DNA of 64,000 bases, from positions 124,001-188,000 of the forward strand of contig WBMV01000850.1 in NCBI GenBank assembly GCA_013396655.1. Reading direction: 5' to 3'. Position 1 is the first letter of the stretch, and each line of letters starts with the position of its first letter. The DNA comes from Campylorhamphus procurvoides. Its lineage: Eukaryota; Chordata; Aves; Passeriformes; Dendrocolaptidae. Shown here piece after piece: positions 38,501 through 51,420 of the stretch. Below the pieces are notes generated by a model. The model worked only from the letters and a program-made list of their open reading frames with translations, was not told the origin of the DNA and ran no database searches. The translations under genes were made by a program, and so were the position numbers.

Positions 38501-39879
38501 TATTCTTTCACCTCGCTGCTCACAAAAGGGGAGACAGTGAAAGGCAGCCAAGGGGAGCAGCAATGCAGGGAGGAGGGGATGGTCCATGTCACCCAGATCC
38601 AGAGGGATGTGATCATCCCTAGATGACCCCTTGGCAGCACCCCAAGGACCACATGGTAACAACAGCCTCCCCACAAAGCCCCACCCTCTAGTCCTTACTG
38701 AAGGGTTAGGGGGGGAAAAAAACCACCACAGTTTCCCTGAGGTGTGGAAAAAGAGGTCTGGAGAGACACCCACCTCTCATCCCCACGGTCACCCTGTATC
38801 TCTCCAAAGCAGCAATGTTTTTCCCTGCAGAATCCTTGTTCTGGGAAACATCATGATGCTGGTGCATGAAACATCTCACTTACTACAGCACCCACGTACC
38901 CTGGACCTTCCCAGCAATCACACCCATGACCCCCCTGTGGGAAGGGACACGGACTGCAGAGGATGGGGGTGACACACGGGGGCTACAGGGTCCAGCCCAG
39001 TGGCTGCTGGGGGCTGGCTGTGTGTGAGCACCCCGTTTGGCTCTCAGAACACTCACATGGGTCACTGCTCAGCTGGGAGTTACAGCCATAAATTACAGCC
39101 CAGTGAGTTACAGAAAACGAAAATCAGCATCAGTTTAATCTTAATATTCCTGGATTTCAGCAGCTCAAGGTCACACTGGGAGGGAGCTGAGCAGGGCTGT
39201 GAAGCTCAGCTCCAGCCACAGGACATCCTTCTCCCCAGTGCTCTCCTCCTCCGATGGGCAGATTGCTCAAGAGGTCCCCAAAGTTTTCACTGGAACTGTT
39301 GTTTAGTAAAGTATTAGACCCACTATATAAGAAAAGCCACATTATGTAGGCTGGAAACCTGGCCAGTAATAACCTTGGCTAACCCAGAGGTCTGTGGTTC
39401 AGGATGCAGAAAAAAGATCCAATATCCTATCTCCAGCTATCTGAAGATTCAGATTATATGTCTAATGCATCTCATGATTTTCTCTAGCGATCCCTGAGGC
39501 AACTGATAGCCTGCATCTTCTCTATTTATGTTTAAATAAAAGCCAATATTCTTACTGGATTCTTTTACAAATTCTTGCACACAAGGAAATAAATGTCTCG
39601 TTCCAAAGCCCACCCCCAGGCTCAGCCTATCCTCCCTGCTTTGCATTCTGTTTATATTTAATTGCCACGGAAAACAATGACAGGTGGGTCAGGGAAAGGG
39701 TTCAACCTTCTTTTGTGGCAAGTTCTCATGGCTTTACAGAGCAGCACACACACAAAGCTGCAGAATCCGAGGAGTTCCCAAACGTGCTCCTGTACCAGGG
39801 CCACGGCTGAACGCTCTTTGAAGAACACATGGAGAGCAGAAAGCACTCAGCTCTGATCCAAGTTTTATAACCAGGATTC

Positions 39880-40170
39880 AAAGCCCCAAATGGGGGAGAA
39901 AAAAATTAGGCTTATAATGTTAATGCTGCCAGATTTACGTTCTGTGTTAATAGAACATCTTTGTGCTTAGGAGGAGACGGAGCCGCGCGCGATAATCAAC
40001 ACTTGCACAATATCCACTTGACTGTGTGAATATCCCAACTCTGCTCGTATGAGCAGCTTACAGGAATTACAAAGGCTGAGCTAGCGAGGAGAGAAAGGAT
40101 TACGGAGGGCCACAGTTCACTCCACTTCTGCATAAACAAAATACGACCTTGATTAAATTAATAATCAAAC
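39880..40170. promoter_or_regulatory. Candidate conserved non-coding element with CpG run
   Basis: AT-rich sequence interrupted by CGCGCGCG at 39984-39991 and followed directly by gataatcaacacttgcac; further on lie tgagctagcgaggagag and ttgattaaattaataatcaa. Four consecutive CpGs in an otherwise CpG-poor intron are unusual. It may be a small unmethylated regulatory core; this is inference. Confidence 0.32.
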
Positions 40171-40299
40171 TTAACATTCCCACTAAACTGCCACTGAAGA
40201 GCAGCACAGGCCAAAGAGATAACCACCCGCACTCCTCCAGCCCCAGTGGACAAATGGACACCCTCAAGGCTTTGCATCTCCAAAGAGCCTAAACAACCG

Positions 40300-40490
40300 C
40301 TTAGCAGGATTAATTTTTAATAACTCAGCACTTTGTTTTTATGTACTTATTAAAATTTAAGACACCGAGCCAGTGACCCCTGTAATTTTTCAATTGTTCC
40401 AACGATGAAGCCTGGGCTGGGTAATTACGCCGGAACAGCTGTTGGAGACGACCTTGCGATCAGTGGGGAAAAGTGATGCAATACTATCGG
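40300..40490. promoter_or_regulatory. Candidate conserved non-coding element with E-box
   Basis: TAAT-rich sequence (aggattaatttttaataact) is followed by gtaattacgccggaacagct with an E-box CAGCTG at 40436-40441 and clustered CpGs (aacgatg, tacgccgg, gacgacc, tgcgatc, tatcgg). It looks like a composite homeodomain and bHLH enhancer core, inferred from motif content alone. Confidence 0.33.
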
Positions 40491-41591
40491 TTTACTAAGC
40501 TCCACAATGCTTCCTCTCCTCCTCCCTACCCCGTTATCATTTTAAATAAGTTCATGAGTTAATTACACAGAATAATTCAGAGGGTTATTTGGGAAAACAA
40601 ACCCTCTTGATAGACTAATAAATGAGAGCCGCAGCTACACGCACATGGGGTACTTGCAAACTTCACCTTCACCATGAAACAACTGTTATTGCTGTGCCAG
40701 CCCTCCTCGCCAAGAACCCTGGAGATCCAAACCCTGCCACAAGGAAAAGCAGCAGAACTGTGGCTATTGGCACCAGCTCCTGGCACTTGGGGAGGCACCC
40801 GCAGGATTCTGTCAGGGTGAAAATAAAAGCTGGGCCTGTGCAGACCCAGCAGAAACCAAAGAACTGTGCAGCAACTGCTGCAGTGACAAGTGTCTGGAAA
40901 CAGCCTTTCTCCAGAGGTATCGACCTCCAGCAGCTTCTGCACTGTCATCAGGAAGAGGGAGAAAACAATTCCTAGAAAAACAGCTAAGAGGAATTCTCAT
41001 CTCCAGGCAAAGAGAACAAATCACTGAAACACAGCAGAAGCTGAGAGAAGCAAAAGAACAGGTAATTACTGAATGCATAAATAACACGTTGTGTGCCTAC
41101 TTACTGTGGTCACCTGGGGACAAAGAACAGAAACACGGGAGCTGCTCCCACCCAGCCCTGGCCAGCCAGGAGAAAGCCCTTTCTCTGCCTGCCAGCCTAA
41201 CTCCAGTCACCTCAACCACGGCTCAAAAAAGGATTTATACAAATTTTTTTCCATATCAGATGCACCAAGGGCTTAAACACCTTAAGGAGGAGTTGCTGGC
41301 TTTGATGCCCCCTTAGACTGTTCACTTCACCTCACTGCTGAGCCTGACAAGGACTTTCCTTTCTCCACTGTGTCCTGTCATCCTCACCCCACCAGTTTAA
41401 CCCTCTCAGCCCAGTTGCTGGTGATCAAGCTGAGTGAAAATTATTTGGTCTCAAAAAGATTTCTTTACTGGGTTTTGGTCCATACACTGATGGTATCTCA
41501 GAGCACAGCACCCCTGTCCCACTCCAACAGCTGTACCCCAAAAGTGTCCTACCAGCCCACATCATGCTCCTGGGAGAAGTAAAAATACCTC

Positions 41592-41625
41592 TGAATCCAC
41601 AAAGACCCCTTTGAATCCACAAAGA
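41592..41625 (+). repeat. 20-base tandem duplication
   Basis: tgaatccacaaaga occurs twice at a 20-base period (41592-41605 and 41612-41625). Two copies only; a local slippage duplication. Confidence 0.85.
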
Positions 41626-44600
41626 GAAAGGTGGTACAAACAGGAGGCGATGGAAAAGGTGGCTCTGGGTACCTGAGAGCAAATAGGAGCACGAGGCAAT
41701 AGCAAGCACCTGGTACCAATGTGCTCCAATTACATCCAAGTTTCTTGCTCTCCACAAACAAGCCTCATAGAAATCAATAATTCCACATCAAGAGCTGGAA
41801 AGTGATGATTTTTAAAGCAATTAAAAGCCAGGCATGAAACAGGCTAATGATGGGAAGGTGCTGGAAGAAAGCAGGTCTTGCTCTGACCTAGGACATGGAA
41901 GCACCCAGCCTGCCGCATTCTCAGCTTCCTGCATTCCCACCATGGGCAGCCACTGACAGGAAAATAAACTGCATCTGTTGGAAATACACACAAAACAATT
42001 AAAGGTAAATTGAGCTTCCTCTGAAAAAGCAAACAAAACACTGTCCTCGCAATCCTCACTGCACTCCTGGACACATTCCGAGACCAGTATTTCATAGTGG
42101 AACTTTTGCTGGAGCAAGCACCCAAAGGCAGGGAATGGTCACTGCTTAAATTGCTCCCTCCTCAGTATCAGTGCACTTAGGAGCCAAATACACTTAAAAG
42201 ATGAGGAGAGCAAAAAGAACTTAATAGCCAACTGCTGCAATCACCAGACCAAACACTCGACCTTGAAGTTTTCCATGAAATCAGAGAGAAGAATCTCTTT
42301 CCTGATGGAACTGCTGCAAACCCCATTTCCCCTGTGCAGACAGCAGAGTATAAACACACAGCAGCACTGCAAAGGCCTCGGGGCTTGCTTCCACCAAAAA
42401 TAGCAATTGCCAACAGACACACCATATTTCAGCATCATGAGCTGCTATGGATTTCTATTAAAAATTAATCTGTATTGCTATTATTACATGGAAATCATCA
42501 CCACGTGCAAACCCAACACACAGAGCCACAGCTACGATGGGGTGTGAACGAGCGCTCCCCATGCCTGCCCTGAACTTCTCACTGAGTTCTGTGGCAGCGA
42601 AGCGAGTGGCCTTTCCTCTGCAGCTTTTTTCTTGAGCTATGCATTAGCAGATGTTCTTTTCTCTTTCCTTTTTGTGTTTTTTTGGGGGTAGGGGTGGTAA
42701 TAAAGCAGAACTAAGTACTTCCAGCACGCACACAGCAGCTCAGCCTGGCTCCTCGGCTGCCCTCGCTGCAGCCCCACAGAGGAACACTGTGTTTATACTG
42801 GAACAAACACACACAAATGTTAGTGTATTTTTTTTCAAATGTGCCTTGTTTAGAAGATGATATCCCTTCCAGAAGGGTGGGTTCTTCTTTTCTTCACTGT
42901 CCTGCACACAAATAGACCAGGCAGAAAAAACTCTTGTTAATCTGTTTCTCCCGGGTTCATATGATGCTGAGCACTCAACATCCATCAGTGCTACTTACAG
43001 TTGGGGTCCTGCAAGAACTCACTGATACATGATGTGCATTTAAATTTTAGGGTACTGAACATAAAAGTGAGGTTGTGTGAGGTATGAAGGGAGCTGAGGC
43101 GAAGCTACAGTCAGTTATTTTTAAGCACTTCCAAGATAACTCTCCTGTGATTTGCAATGGGACACACAATAAACACGTGCTCAGTGTCCCCCACAGCTCA
43201 AGTGCTTGTTAAAGAGGAGATGAGAGAGGAAAAAAAAGACCTTCTGAAAATGCAGCTGTAAAACCCAAAGCAGACAGGCTCATGTGTGAGCCCTGAGCAA
43301 ACCAGGCTGATGCCTGAGCAAGAGGAGCCCCTCCATTGTGAGCATCACTGACCCAGCAACTGCAGGTCCTGCTCTCAGCCCATGGCCACAGAGGTCTGGG
43401 CAGGGCCAAAGCTCCTCTCCAGAACCTGGATATGTCACTGCAGCGATGCCAGAGGGACTGTGGGTGCCCTGGTCATCTCTGCTGCCCCCCAGTGCTGTCA
43501 GGGGACATGCTCAGGCTGCACGAGGCTCTGACTGCTGACAACCAGACAAAATCCCAACTGTGAGAGAAGTAAAAAGCACCTAAAAGCACTTAAATCCAGC
43601 CCCCAACAAGGAGCCGAGCGACAGGGCAGTGTGAGGCAGGGACTGAGCCACAGCAGGCTGCCAGATGCAAGGAGAGAATCAGGAATTCATTTAAGTGCAC
43701 TAAACAGACAATTATCAACTCAAATACAGCTCTAATGAGGAGGAGGGGCCATATTTAAGAGATCTTGCTGTGTCCCTCCCTGCATCAAGGTTTTCCCACA
43801 AAACTGACTGAAGGCATGATAGTGTTGGAAACACTTAGTTTTTGTCTCCCAAGCATCCCACCCACCTGGCATACAAACCCAAGCCCTGGGCCGGCTCTGC
43901 TCCAGGCACAGCCTGCCCACCACAGAGGGAGCCAAGCAGGAATCAGACCTGAGCGTGGTGCTTGGCTCTGCAGCACCAAAAAAGCAGGAAAGCTTCTCTG
44001 TTTGCTTTAGGAGGACCAGACAGATGTGACTCAGAGGAAACAGTAGCCAAATTTTGGCTGGTAGCTCAACCCACACACGCCAGCAGACCTGCAGCCAGGA
44101 GCCGCGAGCACAGCCCAGCCACTGGCTGCCCTCCAGAGACATTCATGGAAAGACAGACACAGAGAAGGGGGACATGGGGACACTTCAGCAGAAGTCCTTA
44201 AAGGGGATAAAGAGGTCCCCAACCTTCCTGTACCTGTGTCACTCAGGCAAGGCACCTCGCCAGCCTGCTCACCATGGCCTTTCAGAGCACAGAGTCACCT
44301 CTGGGAACACTGAGCTTGTTTAAAGAGAGGACAGGAAAGAACAGGGGATGCCAGAAAGCATCACTCATCCTCTCTGCCTACTCAAAGCAGTTTAGCATGA
44401 GATAAAAAGCCCTATTCTCAGTAAACCCACAAATAACAAAGGATGCTCAGGTGACAGAAAGAACAACAAAAAGGCCGCGGATGTCACTGCCTAGGAATCC
44501 GGAATGCCTGCTCCAGGCTTGCACATCCCAAACCCTTGAGAACCATGCAAAACCAGTATTTTACAGGAAAACAGTGACATGTTTAACAAAGGCAACTTAT

Positions 44601-44870
44601 TTGGGGAGCTTTTCAGACATCCCTAGGCTGAAATCTGTTGGTACATTCAAGATGCTGCTTGGTATCCTCTGGCAAGGGGCCTGGATGCAGCTGTCTGGAG
44701 AGGAGACATCGTAACCTGCCTCTGGAAATCACTTCACCAGTTACACTCAACACCTCTGTCTCGAAATACATGCCAAGACTCTCTCTACCCCCGTTAATAT
44801 TCAATCCTGCTCACATTCAAATACTTCATCATCGCTAATGTTTTGCTACAGTAGAGGTAGTGACCCTTCA

Positions 44871-45010
44871 ACAAATGCCACAGGTGGGAAACTGAGGCAG
44901 AGAAGAAATAAGTGACTTGCTCCCAGTCCCAGAGAAAAATCCGTAGCAGTGTTGAGACTTGAATCCAAATATTTTTTCTATTTGCCAGGCACTCCCAGGC
45001 TCTCAGCTGG
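44871..45010 (-). repeat. MIR-family SINE relic
   Basis: The order 'caggtgggaaactgaggcag', 'ataagtgacttgctcccagt' and 'gttgagacttgaatccaaat' matches the MIR core read in reverse: Pol III B-box-derived part, then 'aagtgacttgc', then 'gaaactgaggc'. It is ancient and heavily mutated. MIR copies predate the bird-mammal split, so a bird copy is plausible though rarer than CR1. Confidence 0.65.
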
Positions 45011-47375
45011 CCCTTGGGACCATTCCTCTTACCATCTGCACAAGCGAGGACAAACAAGCAAGTACCTTTTTTGCTTTGAGGCTGTATAACAATGATGCAT
45101 CACTCCCCAAAGAATGCTTCCCAACCTTGAAATGACCAGAAAGCTCCTTACCAGCTGCCTCACATACATATTCCTGCCTCCATTTATTCTGCAAAAAAAG
45201 CTGTATTTAAAAGACTTCTTGTTTTTCCCCCCAAATGCACTTGGAGACAACAGCTTAACTGTCAAAGGGATCAAGAGCAAAAGCTTCTGTACCTCCATTA
45301 AACTGTAACTCTTCAACAATTCTGGCAATCTGCTCTGAGGGCTCCTGACAAGGGGCACACATAAAACACTCAATCCCATATGCTTTTAAATCACCCAGAA
45401 GCAGCATGTTTCTGTGACACTGCTCCTCCTCCTCCACTAACCAGATTTAAGGGGTAATTCCATAGGAAGGGTGATTATCACTAAAGTTTTAATGAGTTGC
45501 CATCTGCACCTTGCACTTCATAAAGGGAGAGCGTTCCACTACCATGCTGTCCAGAAACATAAAATGTGGCAACAAAGCATTACAAGGTGATCTAAAGTAA
45601 TACTTCCCTTCCCTCAAAATTAATGGCCTGAACTTGGCAAAGCAATAGGCAGCAGCGAAGGAAACAAGGACCACATGTGGAGTCCTAGGAAACCTATGGA
45701 GAAAGCTTCGTTTAGCATCATCAAGACTCATGGCTCTTACTTGGCTGACAGTAAACTTCAAAATAAAGTTATTGAGCATTAAGAGACACAATAAATCTTA
45801 TATGCCATTGCAGAAGGAAACTGTGTACTGAGTTATCAAAATATGCTCACCAAACTGGCTGCAGAAAATGCAATAAACCCACGCAAAAGAGTCTCACTCA
45901 TTTATGGCCAACAAAAGCCAGCCCTTTTGTCCCTTCAAAGTTCACTAAGTTGTACATCACCCAGCCTGGCATGTTTGCTCCTGAAGTATCTAAACTGCTG
46001 CAGCTGTCTCAAAGGATTTAGAGAACTAGGAGGCAACAAGGAATTTTTCATTAACGACGTGGAGAGCAGAAATCGATGGTCCCCTGCAACCATGTCATTT
46101 CAATGGGAAAGGGGAGGAGATGGAAGGAGAAGAAATTCTGACAATACACGACTGCAGGCAGGCTGCCAAGCCATGGCACACATCAACTTCTCCTGCTCCT
46201 TTCAGCTCACAAATGATGTGCAGGGTAATTGTTCCCAATGAATTCACTACCTGGAATGGAGTATCACAATAGCTTTGTTTATTTGTACTTTTGCAGACCC
46301 ACACTGTAACAGGAGGCACTAGTGAAAAAACCAGCAGTGGTGGCATGTTCTTTTCAGCAGAGCTGGCCCAGAACTCAGTGTGGGAGAATCCCAGGAGGCT
46401 TTAAACCACCGTGTGCTCATCCCACTGCCAAATCCTTGGAACTGGAAATCATCTGAATGTTGACAGGTTCCCCACCAGCCACTGGGCACAAACGAGGGGC
46501 AGGAAAGCACAGGGCAGCACAGCAGCCAAAGGCAAATCTCTTCACAGCCCAACTGATACCAACCTGTCAATTATTATATGGAATTCCTGAGGGAAAAGCA
46601 GAGACAGGATTGTTTCCACTTGCCTGTCAGGAGGAAGAGAAGGGAGAGGGGGGCACTAAGCTTTGAAAAAAAATACTGGAGCAGCTCAAACTCACCCAAG
46701 TGAGCAAGAGTCAATCCTCTGTTAGGATTACACAAAACCTGTTGAGTGTTAATATATGCTGCCTCCATTCTCCAAACAGTTTATGAACACTGTAATTTTC
46801 CTCACTAAAACACTGTTTAATAGCACCAATCCCCCCCTTCTAATTATAGATGTCTCTTTATGCATGATAATCTTTATACAATTAGGCCCACTTAAAAAGA
46901 ATAAATGATTAAATAAAAAAGTGTTTAAAGAACACATAAGGTTGTGATAAAAAAATGACAAAAGCACAAGAGATTGAAAACTAAAGCAGAAATTCCACCC
47001 ATAAGTGTGTACTACTGAGAGAAACAGCAGCTTCAGCTTTCAAACCCAAACTGGCAGCCCAAAGTCAAAACATTAAAATCACTCTTCCACTGAAATAAAA
47101 CCAAAATGAACCCACAACTGCCCGTATAGCAACTGTCTATGGAAAGACAATAATCTCCCCTCAATATGCTCCTTGGAATAAAACCAATTGGTTTCAAGTG
47201 CAAGAAGCTCCCTCACAAAATGTTACTAAACTTCGTTTCTAATTTAGACAGAGGGGCCTTTAGGTACAAATACATTTAGGCACAGAGTCAGCATTTGCTG
47301 GGAGGCTGGAGCACTACTGCTCCACAATGAGCCTGCACTCTGGACCACACCACACCACTCCAGCATCCCAGTCCA

Positions 47376-47432
47376 GTCAAAGGAGTCCACCCTCCCACAC
47401 TGGAGGCACATCCCAGTCCCATAACACTGACA
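47376..47432 (+). repeat. Imperfect local duplication
   Basis: ggagtccaccctcccacact recurs, diverged, as ggagttcaccctccaacaca with about 37 bases between the starts. The intervening cacatcccagtccc also resembles the preceding catcccagtcc. An old local duplication. Confidence 0.5.
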
Positions 47433-47928
47433 GGAGTTCACCCTCCAACACAGCTTTTCCGGCCCTCTCTGCAACAGGAAAACTCGAGCTCCCCAAGTGC
47501 CGGATCATCCTCTCTATTCGAATCCCTCCTAAACCCCACTGTTATTCCCACGGGTGCTGGCTTTTATGGCTAAAGTGCCATCCATCAGATGGCATTGTTC
47601 TACACTATTCTGCTGATTATTTCCATTGCAGAAACACCACTTATAGGTCAGCCCTGAATATGTAAGTGATTGTGCAAGTAAAAACCAAAAACATCAGCCC
47701 TGCCTGATGGATCCTAGAATTAAATTGATTATAAACGTGCAGATAATGAACAGTATAGTCCTCAGTGCAGGACAGACAATCTCAACAGAAACAGTCCCCA
47801 GACACACTTTCTTTTTCTGTGCTTTTTAAATGCATATAAAAAATCACAACCTTGTCCTGCAGGGACAGCTGCCCCCCCACAGCAGAGGAGTGGGTTTAAG
47901 CACACACATCACCTTCTCTGCCCACAGA

Positions 47929-47969
47929 TGTGTGAGTATATACGTGTGTATGTGTATATATATACATAA
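47929..47969. repeat. Mixed TG/TA alternating tract
   Basis: tgtgtgagtatatacgtgtg continues into tatgtgtatatatatacata. This is alternating purine-pyrimidine sequence with potential for Z-form or cruciform structure. It ends about 55 bases before a pair of MEF2 sites. Confidence 0.85.
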
Positions 47970-48022
47970 GACGCAACTGTAGACAGGCTGTACCACTCGG
48001 GGGGGCAAATGGGCTGCCAATG

Positions 48023-48048
48023 CTATAAATAGACAGGTCTATTTTTAA
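48023..48048. promoter_or_regulatory. Paired MEF2 consensus sites
   Basis: CTATAAATAG (48023-48032) and CTATTTTTAA (48039-48048) both fit the MEF2 consensus YTA(A/T)4TAR exactly and are separated by 6 bases. CpG-bearing sequence follows (ccatcgcttagcgcagccga). Regulatory role is inference. Confidence 0.4.
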
Positions 48049-48580
48049 GTTGACCATCGCTTAGCGCAGCCGAACTTCCTCCCCTTCTGCTCCCACTGTC
48101 ATTGCTCTGGTTCATGTCCTTGCTCAGCTGTGCACGCACTGCCAGGCTCCAGACTGGAGCAGGGCAGGCAGCAAACACCTCCGAGTTAACTGCCTGGATA
48201 CCAGCTTTGCTTTCCTCCTGGAAGCTCCTGCTGCCTCATCGTGCAGCTCCCTCCACCACAAGCCTTTCACTGAACACCAGCCCACAAAAGCCCAGCCCAG
48301 AGAAGGGCTGAGGCTGTTTGTGGAGGTCTCACAGCCTCACACAGCAGCAGAGAGGCTGTGATGAACAGGAGAGCTCCCTCTCTCCCTTAACCACCTTGCT
48401 GCCCTCCTGCACAGCCCCTGAACAAAAGAGAAGTTTGGGTTTATTTTTTGGTAGAGGTACTTATAAGAGGGATTCCCTTCTCCATCCATATTGTAGCGAA
48501 TATTATATGAAACTTGACAGAAATTCAACTCCAGCTTTTATTTACCACTGTGCATATGGGCCAATGGCTGTGGCAGGCGA

Positions 48581-48612
48581 CCAAGTTTGCTGTCAGGCTG
48601 GCCAAGTTTGCT
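48581..48612 (+). repeat. Short direct repeat
   Basis: ccaagtttgct is repeated at a spacing of 21 bases (48581 and 48602), with similar flanks. Confidence 0.7.
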
Positions 48613-50850
48613 CTCATTACTTTCACCACTGCTGTGTCTCGCTCAAGAACAGCGGCTGCTCCTGGGCGATGGCAGCAGTTGGATGAGGGCTCTGTGCAGC
48701 TCTGTCTGTCCAGCTGGATGGCACCTCAGGAGGCCCCGGGAGAGAGGCAGTTCCCTGCACAGGGACAGCACAGCATCGCTGAGCTACCCATGGCCACCAA
48801 GGAGGTGACAGTCTCACCCACGTCCCGCAGCACCTGCCTGGGTAAAAACTCGGTGGGAAACTGTTCAAGATCCTTCTGAAAGGCTGCCCGGGGCTGGGAC
48901 TGAGGATGATGCACCTGGGGCTTCTCTTGGGATGGTTGGATGCTTGTAAAAGATGAATCCAATGCCAACAGCTTACATGGGTGAATCCTGGGGGCCTCTT
49001 CAGAGGAGCTTAGTCTCCAGGGATAGCTGAAATTGCAGTAGTGCCCAAAAGCACCAGGCATGGGGTTGTACAGGCTGTACCTGCACAGCCTGTGCTTCCA
49101 AAGAGCCAACTGCCCTGGAAAAGGCACCACAAGAGCACTTCCAACACACGCTTTAGGCTTCGTATGGAATGGGCTCACACTGTAACTGAAACACAAGGGG
49201 GAGCAGAGTCTTATACTGCAAGGAGACTCACAGACTGCTCCATTTCCAATTAAATCCTTCTGTTCTTTGAGCAGGACTGTGCCACAGCAGGTAACTGGAG
49301 TCTCCCAAAGAGCTCTGGCACCATCCTGGCACCCTGCAGCTCAGTGCCTGCAGTGGCAGCAGAGATGCTCTGAAGCAAATGTATCCGATGCCGAATGCTC
49401 AGACACCACGTGCCATTCCAGACATCCACAGCCCAACGACGAGATGCCTTTTCCAGGAGCTCCCTCAAAACACAAAGAGGGGGAAGCAACAACATTCCTC
49501 CCTAAAAGAAGGCAATTTCACAGCTCTGTGGGAGCCGCTGCACTTCAGGCCTCACACCCCAACAAATGACCTCTCTCACCTTGCACAGCCCAGAGTTCCC
49601 CACTTCCTAAGGTGGCTGCATTTCTTGGCCTGGGCAGGTTTAGGAAAAAAAGACACAAAAAACCCAACCCCAGAAAATCCAAGACCGACCTACTGGCTAC
49701 ATTTTTAAGTCAAGTTGTTGTTTGCTAAATTGTTATGACCTTCCTCCTCCCCTCTCTACCCTCCCAGTCATGAGCAATAGGAATTAAATTGATTCAGTCT
49801 ATCAGTGTTCTGCATCTAAGTGATTAAATTCAGCCACTAGAAAAATCTGTTTTGTGCTGCATCCGAGGAAAAGCAGCACTGCCATTGGATCCAGCCCGGG
49901 AGGGAGGGAGGCGGCAGCATGTGGAGGAAAGCACAGAAGGTAAAACAGACTTGGTCATTGTGCTGATATCATTGGCATAATCTTTTTTTTCTGCCCCCTT
50001 TTTAAGCTGGATCAGTTATGAGATGTGCCATTAAAAGTGGCTTCGCTGTCAGAGATTTCCAGAGCAGACCTGGGCAGCGGCACAGGCGGCAGCACCGACT
50101 GGCACATCCGTGCTCTGACCTGCCATGTCCACGATCAGTGAGTTATTGATTCTCTGGCAGGTGTCAGAGCACAGGAGCACACCAGCCTCACTGACATCCA
50201 GGGCAGCTCCCCATCCCCAGTACACACAGACCCTCTCACACACACAGACCAGTACTAGTCCTAATTTATCCGGCCTGATGACCAGGCAGCATTCCTGGGA
50301 GACAGATGCCATGCTCTCCAGGCTAGTTCCAGCCCTCACAACCAGCTGACCATCTATTTTAAGCTGCTCAGCTGGGATTTTACTTTGGGACAACCAAGCT
50401 GAGAGGAGCATTCTTCCTCCTTCCCTTTCTTCCACGTGGCAATTAGAGAAATTAAAGAGGCTGGAGGATTTCACACATCTGTGCAGCCCCTCGTTCAGAA
50501 AGCTGCGAGGACGTGAGCCCCGATGGGGCTGGGAAGGAGGGGCTGGGGAGGCAGGGCTGCAATCAGCATCTGCGTAAGCACTGAGCGATCCACTGAGAGG
50601 GAGCAGAGAGAGAATCCAGCTCTGATGCTGTGCCTTCCGTGGTGTCCACACCCAGCCCTTCCCACACGCTGTGGGGATCCATCACTCTCCCCACTGCAGA
50701 AGACCTGTCCCCCTCTGTTTCAGGGATTTAGTGAGAGAACAAATGCACACGCAGAGAAAGAACATACTGAAACAACTGCCTGTTCAACCCGCATCCTCCA
50801 GAAGTTCCTGGCTTCCTGCATCTGTGGGATTTCTGGCACGGCCAGTGCTC

Positions 50851-50870
50851 TGACCTCCCCTGACCTCCCC
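50851..50870 (+). repeat. Perfect decamer tandem pair
   Basis: tgacctcccc occurs twice back to back. Confidence 0.9.
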
Positions 50871-50990
50871 AACTGCATCAAAGGGCCTCATCTAAATAGG
50901 TCACTCCTCATAGAGGGAGTAAAGTTCAGAGGAAGCTAAGAGACTTACTGGCTGCCTTAATCATCACACCCCCCTCCACCACCTCTGCTG

Positions 50991-51030
50991 GGAAAAAAGA
51001 AAAAAGAAGTAGAAAAGAAAAAAAAATTAT
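50991..51030 (+). repeat. A-rich low-complexity run
   Basis: ggaaaaaagaaaaaagaagt and on to aaaaaaatta; purine-rich with no element body recognised before it. Confidence 0.8.
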
Positions 51031-51149
51031 ATCCACAGTGGCAGAGACAAAATGCTACAGAAAAGAAAATTGGGATCTACGTAGCTGAATTTTAAGCAGC
51101 ACCAAGTCTGAGAATACATCTGGAAACACACATGCAAATTCTTCACTGC

Positions 51150-51420
51150 TAAAAATAAACCTCTCCGCTGTATATTACTCTCCAGAGTGAAAGTGCTAAT
51201 ATTTAATTGAAGGGTTTTGTTTCATTTGGTTTATTTTATTTTTATTCAAGATCAGAGCTGATAAATCATTTCTTTAAAATCACACAGATTAAAATTATCC
51301 AGATAATTTAAAGCATTATACACTTAAATTAATATTACTTATTGCAAACTGCCAATCTGCCCCAGGGAAACTACATTACCAACAGTTTCCCTTCATTTTT
51401 GTAGCTGATATCCTTCGCTT
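51150..51420. promoter_or_regulatory. Candidate conserved non-coding element
   Basis: Strongly AT-rich, non-tandem block with tatttaattgaagggttttg, ctgataaatcatttctttaa and cacttaaattaatattactt. Many TAAT/ATTA cores, no retroposon signature. It may simply be AT-rich intron. Confidence 0.25.

Larger units (their letters stand above)
36393..44870. other. Intronic sequence without recognised genes
   Basis: Contains the candidate elements at 38340-38500 and 39880-40490, a short CA repeat (38302-38320) and a 20-base tandem duplication (41592-41625). No exon or retroposon was recognised. Confidence 0.5.

Noticed and set aside
41592..41625. Possible repeat-array start (CRISPR-like)
   Set aside because: Only two units with a 20-base period, in a eukaryotic intron; simple duplication.
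50049..50651. 200-codon open frame on the minus strand
   Set aside because: No domain or plausible exon borders recognised; the translation is not protein-like over its length.
11838..51139. Enrichment of ATGCAAAT octamers (11838, 12109 reverse, 13852, 24493, 32902, 51132)
   Set aside because: Six copies in 64 kb on both strands is only about twice a rough chance expectation; not convincing by itself.
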